Part shown: positions 5,988 to 13,464 of the stretch, one piece after another
Position numbering within the stretch: position 1 is the first letter of the stretch
Layout: each line of letters starts with the position of its first letter
The notes under the pieces: generated by a model
Database searches by the model: none
What the model saw: only the letters and a program-made list of their open reading frames with translations
Told to the model about the DNA's origin: nothing
Assembly: GCA_946536955.1 (NCBI GenBank)
Contig: CAMNFJ010000046.1
Span: 1 to 17,339, forward strand
From: CAG-791 sp002394525
GTDB taxonomy: Bacteria > Bacillota > Clostridia > Lachnospirales > Lachnospiraceae
Length of the DNA: 17,339 bases
Direction of reading: 5' to 3'
Position numbers and translations under genes: made by a program

Positions 5988-7208
5988 ATGGCAAAAGCAA
6001 ATGAAAACTACCTGCGGCTTCCGGGAAACTACCTGTTTTCCACGATTGCTCAGAAGGTGAGCGCCTATCAGAAAGCCCATCCGGAGGCGGAGGTGATCCG
6101 GCTGGGAATCGGAGATGTGACCCAGCCGCTGGCGCCGGAGATCATCCGGGCCCTGCACGCGGCCGTCGACGAGATGGGGGCGGCCGACAGTTTCAGAGGA
6201 TATGCGCCTGACCTGGGCTACGCCTTTCTGCGGGAGAAGATCGCGGAATTCGATTATAGGAGCCGCGGGTGTGACATTTCCCCGGAGGAGATCTTTGTGT
6301 CCGACGGGGCCAAGTGCGACTGCAGCAATATCCAGGAGATCTTCAGCGTCGACAATACGATCGCGGTATGTGATCCGGTCTACCCTGTCTATGTGGACTC
6401 CAATGTCATGGCGGGCAGGACCGGAGCGTATGATGAGGCGGCGGGTGCCTACCGAGAGGTCATCTATATGCCCTGCACGGCGGAAAATGGCTTTGCACCG
6501 GAGCTGCCGCAGGGCAGGGTGCCCGACCTGATCTATCTGTGTTTTCCAAACAATCCTACGGGTGCCGTCATGAAAAAAGACCGGCTGCAGGAGTGGGTGG
6601 ACTACGCGGGCCGTCACGGCTCCATCATCCTCTACGATGCCGCCTATGAGGCCTATATCTCGGAAGAGGGGGTGCCCCACAGCATCTACGAGTGTGAGGG
6701 CGCCAGGGGCTGCGCGATCGAGTTCCGGTCCTTCTCCAAGACTGCCGGTTTCACGGGACTGCGGCTGGGCTTTACGGTGATCCCCAATGACCTGGAGGCC
6801 GGCGGGATCCGGCTCTGGCCTCTCTGGGCCAGACGCCACGGGACCAAGTACAACGGGGCTCCCTACATCGTCCAGCGGGCGGGCGAGGCGGTCTATACAG
6901 AGGCCGGCCGCAGGCAGATCAGGGGCCAGATTGATTATTACATGGAAAATGCCCGCTATATTTATGAGGGACTGCGGAATGCAGGATTCCAGGTCTCCGG
7001 CGGAGTCAATGCCCCCTATATCTGGCTCCGGACACCGGGACAGATGACCAGCTGGGAATTCTTTGACCAGCTGCTCGACAGGGCCAATGTCGTCGGGACA
7101 CCCGGCTCCGGCTTCGGGCCCGCGGGCGAACACTACTTCCGCCTGACCGCCTTCGGAACCAGAGAAAATACCGTGGAGGCGGTCGACAGGATCCGGGAGA
7201 GGATGTGA
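5988..7208 (+). CDS. dapL: LL-diaminopimelate aminotransferase
   Basis: A 406-residue PLP enzyme of fold type I that converts tetrahydrodipicolinate to LL-2,6-diaminopimelate with glutamate as amino donor. This is the one-step branch of lysine and meso-DAP synthesis. The N-terminal NENYLRLPGNYLFSTIAQKV and RLGIGDVTQPLAP segments are characteristic of DapL. FPNNPTGAV (186-194), YDAAYEAY with Asp217, and SFSKTAGFTG with the PLP lysine Lys251 are all in place, and length is normal. The frame extends upstream into the 148-bp repeats, but ATG 5988 has AAGGAG 11 bases before it and matches the family start. It is followed by murT and gatD, so it supplies the same peptidoglycan stem peptide those enzymes modify. 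Expression probably comes from the promoter at 5499, past an early terminator. Confidence 0.95.
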   Translation: MAKANENYLRLPGNYLFSTIAQKVSAYQKAHPEAEVIRLGIGDVTQPLAPEIIRALHAAVDEMGAADSFRGYAPDLGYAFLREKIAEFDYRSRGCDISPEEIFVSDGAKCDCSNIQEIFSVDNTIAVCDPVYPVYVDSNVMAGRTGAYDEAAGAYREVIYMPCTAENGFAPELPQGRVPDLIYLCFPNNPTGAVMKKDRLQEWVDYAGRHGSIILYDAAYEAYISEEGVPHSIYECEGARGCAIEFRSFSKTAGFTGLRLGFTVIPNDLEAGGIRLWPLWARRHGTKYNGAPYIVQRAGEAVYTEAGRRQIRGQIDYYMENARYIYEGLRNAGFQVSGGVNAPYIWLRTPGQMTSWEFFDQLLDRANVVGTPGSGFGPAGEHYFRLTAFGTRENTVEAVDRIRERM

Positions 7209-7216
7209 GCAGCAGG

Positions 7217-7358
7217 TGAGTCAGAGGGGACGGTTCTTTTGACTCATGAGTCAGGAGGGACGTTACATTTTGACTCAGACGGGAGTCACAAGGAACGCTC
7301 CTCTTGACGCAACCGAGATCATGAGTCATGAGTCAGACGGGACGGCTTTTTTGACTCA
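7217..7358. repeat. Array of short TGAGTCA/TGACTCA hairpin repeats
   Basis: Units of 30-31 bp begin with TGAGTCA, contain GGGACG, run into T-rich sequence and end with the complementary TGACTCA. Good units lie at 7217-7246, 7247-7277 and 7329-7358. A decayed one lies at 7281-7311. Each can form a 7-bp stem with a loop of about 16 bases. The array fills the dapL-murT gap and its last unit runs into the weak murT ribosome binding site. Confidence 0.85.
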
Positions 7359-7379
7359 GACGGGAGCAGGAACAGGACT

Positions 7380-9299
7380 ATGTCAGACCAGAAGGCATTA
7401 TATACCGACGGGCAGCCGAACCTGCAGGACCCTCCACAGGCTGCGCCGAAGAATTTGTTGAGGAAAGAAGATGCAAAGGCGGTGGTTCAGACGGCGCTGG
7501 CCATCGCTGTCTGCAGGATATCCCGCGCCGCCCTGCGGGGACTCCGCCGGGGCGGGACAGCGCTCCCCGGAAGGCTGGCCATGCGGTTCCGGGAGGATAT
7601 ACTGGCTGTGACATCAAGGGGGGTGGAGACCATCCTGGTCACGGGGACCAACGGAAAGACAACGACCGCCGGCATGCTGGCGCACGCCATGGAGAAGGCG
7701 GGGAGGCCCGCTGTCTGCAACCGGTCCGGCGCAAACCTGCTGTCGGGCGTGACTGCGGAGTTTACGGCAGCGGCAGACCTCCACGGCCGGCCGGGGGCAA
7801 AGTACGCCGTCATTGAGTGCGATGAGGGCGCCCTGCACCAGGTGGCCCCGCTCCTGCGCCCGCATGTGATCGTGGTGACCAACCTTTTCCGGGACCAGCT
7901 CGACCGCTACGGGGAGGTCATGCACACTCTGGATGCGGTCCGCCGGGGAATCCGGTCTGTGCCGGAGGCGGTCCTCTGCCTCAATGCGGATGATTCGCTC
8001 ACGGCTTCCCTGGCCCTGGACGTCCCCAACCCGGTCGTCTGGTTCGGAATAGATGAGACCGCAGTTCCGGAAGTGAGAAACAGCGGGAGAATGCCGGATC
8101 CCGGGGGAGGCATGAAAGAGGGGGATGGTCTGACGGCAGAAAACCCGGCTGAAGCAGGCGATGGTCTGACGGCAGAAAACCCGGCTGAAGCAGGCGATGG
8201 TCTGACGGCAGAAAACCCGGCTGAAGCAGGCGATGGTCTGAGGGCAGGGAACCCGGCTGAAGCAGGGAACGTGACAGCGAAAGGAGCTGTACAGCAGGAT
8301 CCTCCCGAGGAGATCAGTGATGCCCGTTACTGTATCCGCTGCGGCGCCGAATATACATATCGCTTCCGGACCTACGCCCATCTGGGGGATTTTTGCTGTC
8401 CCGCCTGCGGCTATGCGCGCCCTGTTCCGGACGTGGCAGTGACCTCCATAGACGGAACCTGGCCTGACGGATCCGCCGTACACATGCGCGTCCGGAAAAA
8501 AACCGGGAACAGCTTTGGAAAAACAACCGAGAGTAATACCGGGAACAGCCCTGGAAAAACAAGCGGCAACAGTACCGGAAACAGCTTTGGAAAAACACCC
8601 GGGAGTGCTGCCCCGAAAAACGAGTTCCGGCCGGCGGCCACCCCGGGGGGCAATGACTGCACCGCCTGTGAAGCGGGGCGGGCCCCGGGCAGACCCGGTC
8701 CGGGGGACCTGTCCCGGGAAATCCCCGTCCGGATCGGCCTGCCGGCACTCTACAACATCTACAATGCCGCCGCTGCCCTGACTGCCTATTCCGCCGCCGG
8801 ATTACCGCTGCAGGAGATCCTGGATGCTCTGGCGGATGTCCACAGCAGCTTCGGACGCATGGAGGCCTTCTGTATCAATGGTGTACAGATCCGGGTGATC
8901 CTGGTCAAGAATCCGGCCGGCTGCAGCCAGGCGCTGGATTATCTGTGCTCTCTGGGGGAGCCCTTCAGAGTCGCTCTGGGTCTGAACGACCGGGACGCGG
9001 ACGGACATGATATCTCCTGGATCTGGGACGTCGATTACGAGAAGCTGTGTTCTCAGAGCAGGATCAGGGGCTTTTACGTCTGGGGAGACAGGGCGGAAGA
9101 CATGCAGCTGCGGCTCAAATACGCCGGCGCTGACACAGGGAGGATCCGGCTGATCTCCGGCCGCGACGCGAAAAGCCTGGTCAACAGGATCTGTCGCGGA
9201 AAGACCCCGGTCTATATTCTTCCCAACTACACGGCTATGCTGCCCCTGCGCGACGCTCTGCGGAAAGCGGCCGGGAGGGATTCCTTCTGGAAGGGCTGA
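7380..9299 (+). CDS. murT: Lipid II isoglutaminyl synthase, Mur ligase-like subunit MurT
   Basis: MurT binds ATP and lipid II and, with GatD, amidates the alpha-carboxyl of D-glutamate in the stem peptide. The P-loop GTNGKTTT is at residues 89-96 and TNLFRDQLDRYGE at about 167-179. A four-cysteine zinc ribbon (Cys318, Cys321, Cys339 or 340, Cys343) is typical of MurT. The C-terminal DUF1727-type domain has LNDRDADGHDISWIWD, expected to give the acidic residue completing the GatD catalytic triad. At 639 residues it is about 200 longer than the Staphylococcus aureus protein. The excess is an N-terminal extension of about 35 residues, a repeat-rich insertion at 232-312 before the zinc ribbon, and another at 372-447 after it. 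The ribosome binding site is weak. A GTG at codon 35 or 36 is a possible alternative start. Confidence 0.93.
   Translation: MSDQKALYTDGQPNLQDPPQAAPKNLLRKEDAKAVVQTALAIAVCRISRAALRGLRRGGTALPGRLAMRFREDILAVTSRGVETILVTGTNGKTTTAGMLAHAMEKAGRPAVCNRSGANLLSGVTAEFTAAADLHGRPGAKYAVIECDEGALHQVAPLLRPHVIVVTNLFRDQLDRYGEVMHTLDAVRRGIRSVPEAVLCLNADDSLTASLALDVPNPVVWFGIDETAVPEVRNSGRMPDPGGGMKEGDGLTAENPAEAGDGLTAENPAEAGDGLTAENPAEAGDGLRAGNPAEAGNVTAKGAVQQDPPEEISDARYCIRCGAEYTYRFRTYAHLGDFCCPACGYARPVPDVAVTSIDGTWPDGSAVHMRVRKKTGNSFGKTTESNTGNSPGKTSGNSTGNSFGKTPGSAAPKNEFRPAATPGGNDCTACEAGRAPGRPGPGDLSREIPVRIGLPALYNIYNAAAALTAYSAAGLPLQEILDALADVHSSFGRMEAFCINGVQIRVILVKNPAGCSQALDYLCSLGEPFRVALGLNDRDADGHDISWIWDVDYEKLCSQSRIRGFYVWGDRAEDMQLRLKYAGADTGRIRLISGRDAKSLVNRICRGKTPVYILPNYTAMLPLRDALRKAAGRDSFWKG
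8121..8264 (+). repeat. Four 36-bp in-frame repeats within murT
   Basis: Copies at 8121, 8157, 8193 and 8229 encode GDGLTAENPAEA, the last one changed to GDGLRAGNPAEA. The near identity of the first three at DNA level points to recent expansion. It lies before the zinc ribbon. Confidence 0.95.
8502..8609 (+). repeat. Three 36-bp in-frame repeats within murT, second array
   Basis: Three units with core TGNSFGKT (one TGNSPGKT), each 12 residues, lie after the zinc ribbon. The sequence is unrelated to the first murT array but has the same 36-bp period. The products are polar and disordered in character. Confidence 0.9.
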
Positions 9300-9353
9300 G
9301 AGGCGGTCTGCCGGAAGGATTCTTTCCGGAAGGGCTGAGAGGCGGTCTGCCGG
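9276..9353 (+). repeat. 39-bp tandem duplication of the murT 3' end
   Basis: Bases 9276-9314, which include the last murT codons and stop, are repeated with few changes at 9315-9353. The shared core is AAGGGCTGAGAGGCGGTCTG. The second copy is downstream of the stop codon and does not alter the protein. Confidence 0.85.
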
Positions 9354-9441
9354 ATCTGAGAGAGCACATAGGGAAGAACTCTCAGGAACTCTTTGAGGAA
9401 CAGGAAAAAGACCGGCCTGTTGGAAAGGGGGCGGAGAAGGT

Positions 9442-10170
9442 ATGGAACTGAAGATCTGTCATCTCTACCCGGATGTACTCAATCTGTATGGCGACAGAGG
9501 AAATATTCTCTGCCTGCAGAAGCGTCTGGACTGGCGGGGGATCCCGTGCGCAGTGGATTCCGTGAAGCTGGGAGAGAAGCGGAGCCTGACCGGCTATGAC
9601 CTGTTTTTTATCGGCGGCGGACAGGATTTCGACCAGGAAATTCTGCTGGAGGACCTGCGGACCCGGAAGGGGCCGGAGATCCGGGCTGCCCTCGCCGACG
9701 GCAGGACCTTCCTCTGCATCTGCGGCGGCTATCAGATGATGGGCCATTATTATGAGACAGCCGACGGCAGCCGATGCGAATTCCTGGGAGCCATTGATTT
9801 TTACACGGTCGGCGGCAGGCGGCGGATGATCGGAAACTATGCCTTCCGCCTGGGAGAGGAGTCCGGCGGCAGCACGGTCGTCGGTTTTGAGAACCACAGC
9901 GGCCGGACCTGGCTGGGAAGCGGCGTCAGGCCTCTGGGGAGGATCGTGAAAGGATACGGAAACAACGGAAAGGACCGGACGGAAGGTGTCCGCTTCGAAA
10001 ACGCCTTCTGCACATACAGTCATGGACCTGTCCTGCCAAAGAATCCGGCCCTGGCCGACCTGCTTTTGGAGACAGCGCTGCTCAGGAAATATGGGAGCTG
10101 CAGCCTGGAGCCCCTGCAGGATGACTATGAGAACCTGGCGCATGATATGGTTTTGAAGCGGAACCTGTGA
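9442..10170 (+). CDS. gatD: Lipid II isoglutaminyl synthase, glutaminase subunit GatD
   Basis: A 242-residue class I glutamine amidotransferase of the CobB/CobQ-like type. It hydrolyses glutamine and passes ammonia to MurT. The nucleophile is Cys94 in CICGGYQMMG, at the same number as in Staphylococcus aureus GatD, and the catalytic histidine is His194 in YSHGPVLPKNP. The glutaminase opening YPDVLNLYGDRGN and the IGGGQDFDQE segment are characteristic. Length is normal. The start follows GGAGAAGGT. The gene lies 142 bp after murT, a wider gap than usual for this pair, and the gap contains the 39-bp duplication. The two products form one heterodimer in the cytoplasm. Confidence 0.95.
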   Translation: MELKICHLYPDVLNLYGDRGNILCLQKRLDWRGIPCAVDSVKLGEKRSLTGYDLFFIGGGQDFDQEILLEDLRTRKGPEIRAALADGRTFLCICGGYQMMGHYYETADGSRCEFLGAIDFYTVGGRRRMIGNYAFRLGEESGGSTVVGFENHSGRTWLGSGVRPLGRIVKGYGNNGKDRTEGVRFENAFCTYSHGPVLPKNPALADLLLETALLRKYGSCSLEPLQDDYENLAHDMVLKRNL

Positions 10171-10270
10171 CAGGAGACAGATCCGGTGAGAGATGTGCTG
10201 CGGCACACGGAAGCAGGCGGATGCCTTCGGGAGGTGTATACGCCCATCGAGGATAGTGTATCCTACAGTA

Positions 10271-10359
10271 ATCTATGAGCGTTAAACTCGGGTTTTGCGC
10301 AAAGAGCGTGCGCAAAACGCCTCGCGTTTCAGGTGGGGCGTGACTGTAACATCTATGAG
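10271..10359. repeat. Hairpin element bracketed by direct repeats
   Basis: ATCTATGAG occurs at 10271 and 10351, exactly 80 bp apart, each preceded by a similar GTAA/GTAAC. Between them GTTTTGCGCA (10292-10301) and its complement TGCGCAAAAC (10309-10318) form a 10-bp stem. There are no genes in 10171-10499. The rest of this stretch holds the asnB promoter and leader, and 10207-10270 shows nothing recognised. Confidence 0.6.
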
Positions 10360-10389
10360 TAATGTTGTATAATTGTATACAAAAGTGTG

Positions 10390-10417
10390 TTGACATCCTT
10401 TTCACTCCGAGTATAAT
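10390..10417 (+). promoter_or_regulatory. Strong promoter of asnB
   Basis: Perfect consensus TTGACA (10390-10395) and TATAAT (10412-10417) have a 16-base spacer. The start of transcription is expected near 10424. A 10-bp perfect palindrome TTGTATACAA (10373-10382) lies just upstream of the -35 box and could be an operator. Confidence 0.88.
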
Positions 10418-10432
10418 AGAGGTCGACAAGCA

Positions 10433-10484
10433 AAGGCGCTTGAGGCGACGGCGGAAGCCGTCTCCTCAGGCGCCTTCTTTTTTT
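10433..10484 (+). terminator. Leader terminator/attenuator of asnB
   Basis: A three-part stem AAGGCGC/GCGCCTT, GAGG/CCTC and GACGGC/GCCGTC with a GGAA loop is followed by C and seven T (10478-10484). It starts about 10 bases into the predicted transcript and ends just before the GAGGAGG ribosome binding site. Without antitermination it would stop asnB expression. No leader peptide or known riboswitch fits in the short leader. Confidence 0.85.
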
Positions 10485-10499
10485 GATGAGGAGGTAATT

Positions 10500-12221
10500 A
10501 TGTGCTCGATACTTGCATACTGCAGTGCGCAGGCCGATCCGCAGGTCGTGGCGGAGATGCTTGCAAGAACGATCTCGAGGGGACCGGACGATTCCAGACT
10601 TCTGGAAACCGCTCATGGAAGTCTCGGATTCAACCGTCTGTCGATCATGGGGCTCACAGCAGAAGGTATGCAGCCTTTTGTCCTGGACGGCAATGCAGTG
10701 GTGTGCAATGGCGAGCTGTATGGTTTTCGAAGACTGCGGAAAAACCTGCGGAAAAGGGGCTATTCCTTCCGCAGCGATTCCGACTGTGAGATCCTGCTGC
10801 CCATGTACAGGGAGTTCGGCACAGAGATGTTCCGGCTTCTGGATGCGGAATTTGCCCTGGTCCTGTACGACGCGGAGTCTGAGCGCTTCATCGCCGCCCG
10901 GGATCCGGTGGGGATCCGGCCGCTCTATTATGGCCGGGACGACAGAGGGGCCTATGTCTTTTCCTCGGAGCCCAAAAGCCTGGTGGGCGTATGCAAAAGG
11001 ATCATGCCCTTTCCGCCAGGGCATTACGCGGTGATCGATGCGTCCGGAAGAGACGGTTCAGCTTTTTCTGCCACCGGATCCGGACATGTGTCCGACGGGG
11101 ATAAGTCCGGCCGTGCAGGAAGCAGGACGGATCATGCATCCGGCAGGGACGGCGATTCTGTCAGCGGGCAGACCATGGAACTTCATGAGTACCGCAGGAT
11201 CTGGCAGGCCGACCATGTATGCACAGATGACATGGACAGGATCGCGCACAGCATCCGGGAAAAGCTGCTGACAGGCATTGAAAAGCGGCTGGACGCCGAT
11301 GCGCCGGTTGGATTTCTTTTGTCCGGAGGTCTTGATTCCTCCCTGGTCTGCGGCGCGGCGGCAAGGATTCTGGACAGACCGCTCCGGACTTTTTCCATCG
11401 GGATGGATCTGGATGCCATTGACCTCAAATACGCCAGGAAGGTCGCGGAATACATCGGGAGCGACCACCACGAGGTGATCATGACCAGAGAGGATGTGAT
11501 CGCAGCCCTGGAGCCGGTCATCGCAGCCCTCGGCACCTGGGATATCACGACCGTGCGCGCTTCGATCGGCATGTACCTGGTGTGCAGGTGGATCCATGAG
11601 AACACGGACGTCCGAGTCATCCTGACCGGGGAGATCTCCGACGAGATCTTTGGTTACAAATATACGGATTTTGCGCCGGATGCAGACGCCTTCCAGAAGG
11701 AATCGGAAAAGCGGATCCGGGAGATTCATATGTACGACGTCCTTCGTGCCGACCGCTGCATCAGCGTCCACTCCCTCGAGGCCAGAGTCCCCTTTGGCGA
11801 TCTGGACTTTCTGTCCTACTGCATGGCCATCGACCCGGAGAAAAAGCTCAACCGCTACGGCATCGGCAAATACCTGCTGCGCCATGCCTTTGAGCAGGAT
11901 GCCCTGATCCCGCAGGAGATCCTCATGCGGGAAAAGGCCGCCTTCTCCGACGCCGTCGGCCACTCCATGCGCCGGGACCTCATGGACTACGCGGAAACCA
12001 TGTACACAGATGAGGAATTCGAGATCAGGCGCAGACAATATACCCATGCCATGCCTTTTACGAAAGAGTCCCTCCTCTACCGCGAGATCTTTGAAAAATA
12101 CTATCCCGGGCAGGCGGAGATGGTAGCTGATTTCTGGATGCCCAACAGGGACTGGGAGGGATGCGATGTCAATGATCCTTCCGCCAGCGTCCTGTCCAAC
12201 TACGGCGCCAGCGGGATCTGA
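10500..12221 (+). CDS. asnB: AsnB-type glutamine-dependent amidotransferase
   Basis: A 573-residue protein. The N-terminal class II (Ntn) glutaminase starts at Cys2 (MCSILAY), with SRGPDDS, LGFNRLSI, CNGELY and SDSDCEIL. The C-terminal ATP-pyrophosphatase synthetase domain has the PP-loop SGGLDSS at 275-281 and GEISDEIFGY. Members form asparagine from aspartate, but AsnB/LtsA-type homologues in several Gram-positives amidate meso-DAP of peptidoglycan instead. With dapL, murT and gatD upstream, both roles must be considered. A Gly/Ser/Asp-rich insertion of about 45 residues (181-226) joins the two domains. ATG 10500 follows GAGGAGGT and exposes Cys2. Upstream in-frame starts would destroy the nucleophile position. 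It is driven by its own promoter through a terminator-containing leader. Confidence 0.92.
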   Translation: MCSILAYCSAQADPQVVAEMLARTISRGPDDSRLLETAHGSLGFNRLSIMGLTAEGMQPFVLDGNAVVCNGELYGFRRLRKNLRKRGYSFRSDSDCEILLPMYREFGTEMFRLLDAEFALVLYDAESERFIAARDPVGIRPLYYGRDDRGAYVFSSEPKSLVGVCKRIMPFPPGHYAVIDASGRDGSAFSATGSGHVSDGDKSGRAGSRTDHASGRDGDSVSGQTMELHEYRRIWQADHVCTDDMDRIAHSIREKLLTGIEKRLDADAPVGFLLSGGLDSSLVCGAAARILDRPLRTFSIGMDLDAIDLKYARKVAEYIGSDHHEVIMTREDVIAALEPVIAALGTWDITTVRASIGMYLVCRWIHENTDVRVILTGEISDEIFGYKYTDFAPDADAFQKESEKRIREIHMYDVLRADRCISVHSLEARVPFGDLDFLSYCMAIDPEKKLNRYGIGKYLLRHAFEQDALIPQEILMREKAAFSDAVGHSMRRDLMDYAETMYTDEEFEIRRRQYTHAMPFTKESLLYREIFEKYYPGQAEMVADFWMPNRDWEGCDVNDPSASVLSNYGASGI

Positions 12222-12281
12222 GTGGAGCGTGTCCCCATGTCACACCCCTTGCCACACATTTAAGAGTCCGGAGGAGACCTG

Positions 12282-13397
12282 ATGAAAAAGAGAGGCGATA
12301 GAAAAATCATTCTCGAGGATGGAAGCGAATTTTATGGCTATGGTTTCGGCAGTCCCGGAGACAGGATCTGTGAGATGGTCTTTAACACGTCCATGACCGG
12401 TTACCAGGAAATCCTCTCGGATCCCTCCTATACGGATCAGGCAGTCGTCATGACCTATCCTCTGATCGGCAATTACGGGATGGCGGCGGACGATTACGAG
12501 ACCCGCACTCCCTCGGTCAGTGCCATGATCGTGCGTGAGTACAATGAAGAGCCGTCCAATTTCCGCAGTGAACAGACTCTTGGACAGGTCATGGAGGCGT
12601 ACGGGATCGCCGGGATCACCGGGATCGATACCCGTGCCCTGACCCGGTCCATCCGCGATCACGGGACCCGCAGGGCCCTGATCACGGACGCAGATACTCC
12701 GCTTATGTGGGGGCTTGCCATGCTGCGGGACCATCCCATTCCAACCGATGCAGTCTCCCGTGTCAGCTGCCGGGAGAAGCAGGTTTATTACCATGCGGAG
12801 AACATGATCGGCAGCAATGCTTTTTCCAAAAGAAAAAACAGCCGTCATATTGTCGCGCTCGACTGCGGCATGAAGGCAAATATAGTGCGTTCGCTCCTGC
12901 GCAGGGGCTGTGAGGTGACGGTCGTTCCCTGGAATACCCCGGCACAGGAGATCCGGGCCCTGCGGCCGGACGGGATCCTGGTCTCCAACGGCCCCGGCAA
13001 CCCGGAGGATGTTCCGGAGACGATCGCCGCCGTCCGCTCTCTACTGGGAACATATCCGGTCTTCGGAATCTGCCTGGGCCACCAGATCCTGTCTCTGGCC
13101 TACGGGGCGAAGACCTATAAACTCAAATTCGGCCACCGGGGCGGCAACCACCCGGTCAGGGACCTGCAGACAGGGCGCATTGAGATCACCTCCCAGAACC
13201 ATTCCTATGCAGTCAGGGAGGAGAGCCTTGCGGACACCCCCCTGCAGGCCACCCACATCAACCTTCTGGACCGGACCATTGAGGGCGTTTCCTGTACTGC
13301 GGACCGGGCCTTCGGGATCCAGTACCATCCCGAGAGCGCGCCGGGCCCACGGGACAGCGATCATCTCTTTGACCGCTTCCTGCAGCTGCTCGAATGA
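12282..13397 (+). CDS. carA: Carbamoyl-phosphate synthase small (glutaminase) subunit
   Basis: A 371-residue protein. The N-terminal CarA-specific domain contains FNTSMTGYQEILSDPSY, YPLIGNYG and ITGIDTRALTR. The C-terminal class I glutaminase has nucleophile Cys264 in FGICLGHQ and His349/Glu351 in YHPES. It releases ammonia from glutamine and channels it to CarB to make carbamoyl phosphate for pyrimidines and arginine. Length is normal. The start has GGAGGAG upstream. It lies 60 bp after asnB, probably on the same transcript. No PyrR-binding leader was recognised. The carB partner is displaced beyond pyrG rather than adjacent. Confidence 0.96.
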   Translation: MKKRGDRKIILEDGSEFYGYGFGSPGDRICEMVFNTSMTGYQEILSDPSYTDQAVVMTYPLIGNYGMAADDYETRTPSVSAMIVREYNEEPSNFRSEQTLGQVMEAYGIAGITGIDTRALTRSIRDHGTRRALITDADTPLMWGLAMLRDHPIPTDAVSRVSCREKQVYYHAENMIGSNAFSKRKNSRHIVALDCGMKANIVRSLLRRGCEVTVVPWNTPAQEIRALRPDGILVSNGPGNPEDVPETIAAVRSLLGTYPVFGICLGHQILSLAYGAKTYKLKFGHRGGNHPVRDLQTGRIEITSQNHSYAVREESLADTPLQATHINLLDRTIEGVSCTADRAFGIQYHPESAPGPRDSDHLFDRFLQLLE

Positions 13398-13464
13398 TTC
13401 AGACTGAAATGTTCCCATTGACTCGCGCACTGGCTCAGACTGATTCGCAGAAAGGATACACAAA

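Noticed and set aside
5709..7133. Long minus-strand open frame opposite dapL and the 148-bp repeats
   Set aside because: It is the antisense shadow of dapL in GC-rich DNA, extended through the repeats. It has no domain features.
8121..8609. murT repeats as a sign of a broken or fused gene
   Set aside because: Both arrays keep the reading frame and all conserved domains continue on either side, so they are insertions in an intact gene.
13398..13464. Separate promoter for pyrG (TTGACT at 13419)
   Set aside because: No acceptable -10 box lies at the right distance, and the gap is short enough for co-transcription with carA.
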